NCBI GenBank assembly: GCA_963575745.1
Contig: CAUYUJ010019084.1
Location: 1-64,000 of the forward strand
From: Prorocentrum cordatum
Taxonomy: Eukaryota; Sar; Dinophyceae; Prorocentrales; Prorocentraceae
Length of the DNA: 64,000 bases
Reading direction: 5' to 3'
This document shows positions 58,450-64,000 of the stretch, piece after piece. Each line of letters starts with the position of its first letter. Position 1 is the stretch's first letter. Both the position numbers and the translations under genes were made by a program. The notes below the pieces were generated by a model, which was given only the letters and a program-made list of their open reading frames with translations, ran no database searches and had not been told where the DNA came from.

Positions 58450-61400
58450 GCTGGAGCCCGTGGCTCCTGCAACCCTCCCAGGAGGGCCTCAATGTAGCTT
58501 TCTGGAACTCCCAAGCTCTCCTCGTACAATCAGACCAACGCCGCGAGGACAACCGTCGCTTGCTTCTACCTTACCTTCGCCAACGCACTCTTCTCGCTGC
58601 TCAAGAAACGCATGGGCTTTGAGACGATCTCGCTCTCCTGGCCAAGTCGACCCAGCACCCGTGCAAGCCGTGCCGCTCGCCCGTGATGTTCAACGATGTG
58701 CCCGTCGCCGACGCTGGCGGCATAGGCTTCCTAGTCCCGTACGACAAGAGGGAACATCAGCTACCGCCTGAACAGCGGCCTCAAACCAGGTTCGAGGTCG
58801 TCATCCATGGCCGCGCCGCTTGGCTGTGCGTCACGGATGCCCGCCTCCAGTACGAAGTCGCCATCCTCAACATCCACAACTACGGCCTCACGTCAGCCGA
58901 CCGTCTCCACCTCCGCGACCAATGGCAAGCACTTCGACAGCATGCTGACGAACAGCTTCAAAATCGCCTCGTCATGGTCGTGGGTGACTTCAATGTATCC
59001 GAGTTCCCGCCGAAGTCCCTCAACGCCCCCGTCGACTCCGACACCGCCGCTGCGCAGAGATACCAGCATCGGCCTGTCTTCTGGCGCTCGCTGTTTCGTG
59101 GCATGATCGAGATCACCTCCGCGTCTACGACGCACAGAGCCGTAGGCAACATGAGTGAATCAACGATCGACCGTTGCTTCATCAACCTCCCGAGCCACCT
59201 CATGCCCCTCATGGAGACCATTGACGTCGCCGACGACGCCCCCCTCGAGAACGCCAGGGGCCCGATTGACGACCACGAGATCATGCACCCCCGCGTCCGC
59301 CTCCGCAAGCCCAAGCCAGCCACCGAGCGTGGCACCCCCGCCTACATCTTCGACGCGGACCACTACAAGCATCACCTCCAAAAGATTCTCGCCACCATTG
59401 ACATGACGCCGCTCACTTCGATTGCTAGATGGCGCACTCTCAAGGCCGCGATGCAAGTCGCTGCCGCCCGCGCACGTGACACGCTCACCAAGATTCCCGC
59501 TGCCGAGCTGAAGTCCCAGACTGCGAGCGTCTCCAAGGAGACCCGCGCCATGGCGCTGCGCAGCATCGCCCGCGCAGTCTGGTGCCAGAACGCCCCTCTC
59601 GCGAAGACGCTGATCGAGAACACCGAGATCGGACACTTTCACCTGAGGATCACCGGCAACTCGGTCAGCATCAACGACATGACCTCGTTCACCTCGACCG
59701 CGGACACCACGCGCGCCAGCCTCAGCGACGAGCGCAGAGCACTCAGCTGCCCGCTCGCGCGCTGCCCTTGCCGCCTACAACGTTCCCCTCGGCCAGAAGT
59801 GGCGCCGGCGCGCCAAGCGAGAAGGTTGCCGCGGCGAACTCTGGAAACCGTTTTCGAATCGCCTCGTGCTGGCTGGCGTCAAGACCATCGTCGGCAACTC
59901 GCCCAACGTCGTGACAGACCCCGCCGCCACGCGCCAGTCCACCATGCGTCACTGGGCCCCGGCGTTCGCCGAGAAGCACGTGGACGAGAAGCGCCTCACC
60001 GACTACCTCGACTCTGTCTTCCCCCGGCGCCAGCGAACAGATCTATCACTCCCCGACGCGCAAGCACTTGAGAAGGCAGCGCGCCGCGCTGGGGATTCAG
60101 CCCCTGGCCCCGACGGTCTACCACACCGAGCGCGGCACCGCGCGCCCGACAGCTTCGACACCCTCGCCGACGCCTGCTACGACATCGCCGCCAATCACAA
60201 CATCCCGCGCGACCTGAACTTTTTTCTCATGGCCGCGTTGCCGAAAGGCGACGAGCCATCGGGCAATGCGGAGTGCACGCGCTCCCCTGATTGCCCTCGT
60301 CCGCTTTCAATGAAGAGCTCGGGCGCGAAGCTGCTGGCGCCCGCCGCCAGCCGCCAGCTCCACGCCCTTGCCGCCCAGGCGCCCCCCGAGCAGCAGAGCT
60401 TCGTCAACGGCCGCCAGTTCTTGAACAACGTCATCGTCGTGGATGCCGCCGCGCGTCGACGCAGCCTTTCCCCTTCAGCCTCCTCAGACATGCCCGTCTT
60501 CGTCAGCATGGACATCGCAGCCGCGTTCCCCAGCCTCGGCCACCAGTGGATGTGGAACGTTCTCGTGCGCTGGGGCATCCACGGCCGCATGCTGCGCTTG
60601 ATCCAGGCCTGCTACTTCTGGCTCGTCTCGTTCCTCGACATGGGAGGAGAGCGTCGCCCACTCCTGATCGCTGCATCGGGCGTTGCTGAGGGATGCCCCT
60701 TGAGCGGTGCGATCTGGGTGCTCGTCTTCGACCCCGTCGTCGTCGCCATCAGCCGCGAGCTCAACGCCATCCACCGCGGGCACATCAGCGCCTGCGCCGA
60801 CGACCTCGGCATCATCCTCGCCAGGCTGGCCTACATCAGCGCGCTCGCCCCCCACAGGATCGCGGCCGAGACCCTGGCAGGTCTCCAGCTCCAGGCCAAG
60901 ACGCGCGCCGTCGTCCCGACCTGGGCCCCCCGTCGCAAGACCTCGTTGCCGAGATGCGGCACGTCCTCGCGGCTGCTCACGCTCCATGGTTCAACCTCAA
61001 GATCGAGTCCAAAGCCCGCTACCTTGGCTTCTACGTGGGCCCAGGCGCCACGCTTGCCGACCAATGGCGTGGCCCCGCAGTGAAGTGGTGGGACCGCGTT
61101 TAGAAGCTCACCGCCTCGCGCGCCCCCATCCAGCAAAGCGTCAAGCCGTGCAACGTCGCCGCCGCCACGCGCCTGGGCCACGTCGGCCAGCTCTTCGAAC
61201 CGCACGAGGGCATCCTGCAGAAGGAGCTGCAGGCCATCAACAAGCTGCCGCGCGTCGCCCCCTCCAGCTTCGCCAAGTCCGACGTCCTCGCGATGTTGCT
61301 CTGGACGAACGTGGAGGTCCCCAACGGCATCGAGAACTACCTGGCCGCCACCCTCTGGCGAACGGCGTCTACTACTGTGACAGAGCGGAGACGCGCACAT

Positions 61401-62735
61401 CGCGAACTTTGCGACACCGCCTGCGACCAGCTTCCCGTCACCACGGCACTGCACGGCGCGCGGTGCAACGACTGCTGGGAGATCAAGACCGCCATCGCCC
61501 AGCGCTTCGAGGGTGCCACCAACCTCACCTTCTTCGCTCAACGCCACGCCCCTCGCCTATCTCAACAACCTGACCGCCATCAACATCGCAAACCTGACAA
61601 GACCACGCCGCAGAAAGCTTACATGAAGTCGCTGAACGAGCAGCTCTACGTCCATACCATGCCTGGCACCATCAAGCGCCGCCTGATCGCGCGGCACCCT
61701 ATACTGCATCCTGCTCGCCAGCCCACGCGCGAACAGCCACCTGGACCGCGACGCGAAGCTGAACGTGCCCCAGAGTGTCTTTTGAACAGGGCGCGCCCAT
61801 GGGCCGCGCACTGGCTGCCTGATCTCCTGATGCACGACCGACGCATCAACGACCAAGAAGGCTGGATGCAGTGGTGCGTCCCCTATTTGTACGAGCTGCT
61901 CGGCTCCGACCTGTTCCAGCCGTTGTGCGCCGCCGACATCCAGCGACACCGCATCGCCGTCGATATGCGCACGCAGTCGTGGGACACCAGCGGCACTGGA
62001 CGAATCCCCCTGGAGCACCGCCTGGCCCGCCCAGAAGCACAGAGCGAGTCGCCACGCAGCCGATCGCCACGCAGTCGCACTTCGTTGTTCAGCTACGAGG
62101 CCGCCCGACACCGTGCCCGACGCCGCTGGATCGACCACATCCTGCCTTTTCTGGAGCCTGACGCCGACCCTGGCGACATTCACTGCGACGACGACGGCAT
62201 GGGCGCCGAAGGCCCACCTGCCGACGCCGACGCACAACGTGATCTCCTTCAAGTCCAGCAAGTTCCTGATGATCTCCCCGATCGGTGGACGCGCCTCCGC
62301 ACCCACCTCGCGACCCTGCCGCCCGCCAGGTTATGGAGCGCCCTGAAGGTCCTCGCGGGCGCGTGGACGACCTCGCACAGGATGCGCGTGATCCCGACCA
62401 AGCGGCCATGCCATTCCGGAAGCTCGCACGCCGACGACAGCATCCAGCACTACCTCATATGCGATCGGATGTGGCACCAGCTGAGCTTACCGCGCGGCCA
62501 GCTGAGCACCAACATCATGACGAAGCTCGGCCTTCCTGAGCTGACCGGGCCGTTCCGTGGCGGGAGCGGCATCCCAAACAGAATTGTAAGGCTCTCCGTG
62601 GCCACCAGGACATACCACCTGACGAAGGACGACGACACCCCGATGTCATACAACAAAAAGACGATTGCCGTTGCCGCCGCTCGCCGGACCCTGATGCTGC
62701 CCGTAGATCTGTCGGACGGGGCTGGCGCGCCGTAG
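58450..62735 (+). pseudogene. LINE 2 ORF2: APE-type endonuclease and reverse transcriptase, broken
   Basis: Frame 3: GLNVAFWNSQALL (about 58490), LLAAQETHG (about 58595), then an in-frame TGA, GIGFLVPYDKRE, MVVGDFNVSE (about 58975), STIDRCFINLP (about 59160) and DDHEIMHPR (about 59270). The last has DH-E where SDH is usual. Frame 1 from about 59750: PGPDGLPHRA, FFLMAALPKG, QSFVNGRQFLNN, motif A SMDIAAAFPSLG (about 60505), motif B AEGCPLSGAIW (about 60685) and motif C ACADDLG (about 60790). Frame 3 again from about 60950, TAG at 61101, on to a stop at 62735. The C-terminal region has C...DDSIQHYLICDRMW, a reduced Cys/His motif. Confidence 0.86.
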
Positions 62736-62775
62736 CTCGGCTCACAGACGGACGCGCCCTCTCAGGCGACGTTCG

Positions 62776-62930
62776 CTCCTCCTCCTCCTCCTCCTCCTCC
62801 TCCTCCTCCTCCTCCTCCCCTTCCTCCTCCTCCTCCTCCTCCTCCTCCTCCTCTTCCTCCTCCTCCTCCTCCTCCTCCTCCTCCTCCTCCTCCTCCTCCT
62901 CCTCCTCCTCCTCCTCCTCCTCCTCCTCTA
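62776..62930 (+). repeat. (CTC)n array at LINE 2 3' end
   Basis: CTC triplets with two short interruptions, directly after the LINE tail GGCGACGTTCG. Confidence 0.95.
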
Positions 62931-63063
62931 CTTTCGCGATGCGCATGTTTCGGTCCGTTTTCGAACCCCCGGGACTTTGAGATTTCTGGCTGGTACCCCG
63001 ACAACGGGGGGAGCAAGAGATAGGGAAGGAGAGAAGGAGTACGAGAGATCTATAGATATATGT

Positions 63064-63177
63064 CTATGTTTCTCTCTTTCTCTTTGTTTCTCTCTCTCTC
63101 TCTTTCTCTGTCTCTCTCTCTCTCTCTCTCTTTCTCTCTTTCTCTCTTCCTCTCTCTCTCTCTCTACACATATACAC

Positions 63178-63211
<34 letters not shown>

Positions 63212-63212
63212 A
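63064..63212 (+). repeat. (TC)n then (TA)n dinucleotide arrays
   Basis: TCTCTCTT variants to about 63165, then CACATATACATATA and a pure TA run to 63210. Confidence 0.93.
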
Positions 63213-63509
63213 TTCGCTGCCGTTTGTCCCGCCCTGCCTCCTCGTCGTCGTCCTCCTCCTCCTGCTCCTCCAGTTTCTCGCCGCCCCACTCAGCGGCGAC
63301 GGGCAATGCCTTGGGCACAGGGCTACGAGAATTTCACCAGAACCACTGGACAACAACATTATTCACTGCGTGGAGCTCCCCATATGTGCATCTAGTCGCA
63401 TGGACCTGTCCGCCGTGAGTGTCTAGGCGCAAGAGTTTTCGAATATAAGCGGGCGTGAGTTGGGACGGCCTGGTCATGAATCTAACCGCGAATGAATTGC
63501 AGTGTGAAT

Positions 63510-63690
63510 GGGTTGCTCCTGGGGCCTCTTGGAACCTCCTGGTGCTTCTTGGGGCCTCCAGGAGCCTCTTGGGGCCTCCTGGGGCCTCTTGGGGCTTCGA
63601 GTGGCCTCCTGAGGCCTCCTGGAGCCTCGTGTGGCCTCCTGGGGCCCCCTGGAACTTCCTGGGATCGCCTAGGGAGGATTCGTGCCCCAG
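63510..63690 (+). repeat. TTGGGGCCTC minisatellite array f
   Basis: GGGGCCTCCTGG and GGGGCCTCTTGG units, about 12 bp. Confidence 0.88.
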
Positions 63691-63950
63691 GAGAGGCTCA
63701 ATCTGTAGGAGCAGACGTACATAAAACATGGCGCATTGGAGCCACCGGAGAAAAGGCAACATATAGGAACACGCTTCGAACACCACGGACTCGTGCTCCA
63801 GCGGAAGCCCTATCTATGGGAACAGACGTACAATATTTAGGATTGTATACGCAGGAGAAGGACAATCGATAGAAACATATAACATACGTATAATATTAAG
63901 GATTCGTGCTCCAGGCGAGGCCCAATATATAGGAGCATACGTAACACACA
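63670..63950 (+). repeat. Degenerate repeat, about 55-110 bp spacing, four units
   Basis: Each unit has GGATTCGTGC(T/C)CCAGG, then a short Cys/Ala-codon-like stretch and AGGAGCAGACGTACATAA variants; units start near 63675, 63785, 63838 and 63897. Confidence 0.6.
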
Positions 63951-64000
63951 TGGGATTGGAGCCACTTCCGTTGCCTTCTGAGGCCTGCTGCTCCTGGGGC

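Larger units (their letters stand above)
57200..62775 (+). mobile_element. LINE 2: SL-tagged non-LTR retrotransposon, decayed
   Basis: 5.58 kb from the SL to a CTC array. Same plan as LINE 1 but distinct in sequence, with C-ending codons. Broken by TAA at 58088-58090, TGA at 58620-58622, TAG at 61101-61103 and frameshifts near 59745 and 60950. Sense orientation in the host intron. Confidence 0.88.
56786..64000 (+). other. Giant gene intron 11 (GT donor, open-ended)
   Basis: Holds the CTC arrays, LINE 2 and 3' repeats. No acceptor exon recognised to the window end. Confidence 0.45.

Overview
The window looks like nuclear DNA of a dinoflagellate. I do not name a species. Two exact copies and one degraded copy of the 22-nt dinoflagellate spliced leader (SL) are fixed in the DNA. 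Reconstructed introns often start with GC or GA instead of GT. A short inverted-repeat element of the introner type forms a spliceable intron. The sequence is GC-rich and saturated with micro-, mini- and satellite repeats. Everything recognisable as coding lies on the + strand.

Layout. Eleven small coding blocks (1328-1540, 2233-2289, 2433-3140, 4131-4245, 17954-18051, 18798-19027, 22725-22794, 30260-30336, 39030-39147, 54800-54871, 56702-56785) join with matching reading phase into one partial open frame of 614 codons. I read them as exons of one gene spanning at least 55 kb, with introns up to 15.7 kb. The protein has an N-terminal W/G-rich domain (GWWFGPKVGGDQVWAY type), a Gln-rich stretch, a Gly/Trp/Ser stretch, then a long charged coiled coil. 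Its biochemical function is unknown.

Inside its ninth intron, on the same strand, lies a complete replication factor C subunit gene (RFC4-like, 335 aa, four exons, 39694-41894). Its first intron is a 135-nt introner element with terminal inverted repeats and a target-site duplication. Its second intron starts with an approximately 165-bp foldback. Its third uses a GA-AG pair. Three more introner copies lie at 3.8, 30.7 and 42.2 kb.

Two long non-LTR retrotransposons (6619-11687 and 57200-62775) carry an ORF1 coiled-coil protein and an ORF2 with endonuclease and reverse transcriptase. Both begin exactly with the SL, and both sit inside (GAG/CTC)n arrays at each end. Both are broken by frameshifts, and the second also by stop codons. 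A possible third SL-led insertion is at 26763-28389.

The rest is repeat-rich intron: a 1.65-kb higher-order repeat (32.3-38.4 kb), an approximately 98-bp satellite with a perfect palindrome (46.4-48.15 kb), a 73-bp tandem repeat (53.28-53.88 kb), an approximately 200-bp satellite (20.2-22.2 kb), a dispersed TTGGGGCCTC minisatellite in one orientation, and many GAG/CTC tracts. I saw no rRNA, convincing tRNA or CRISPR array.
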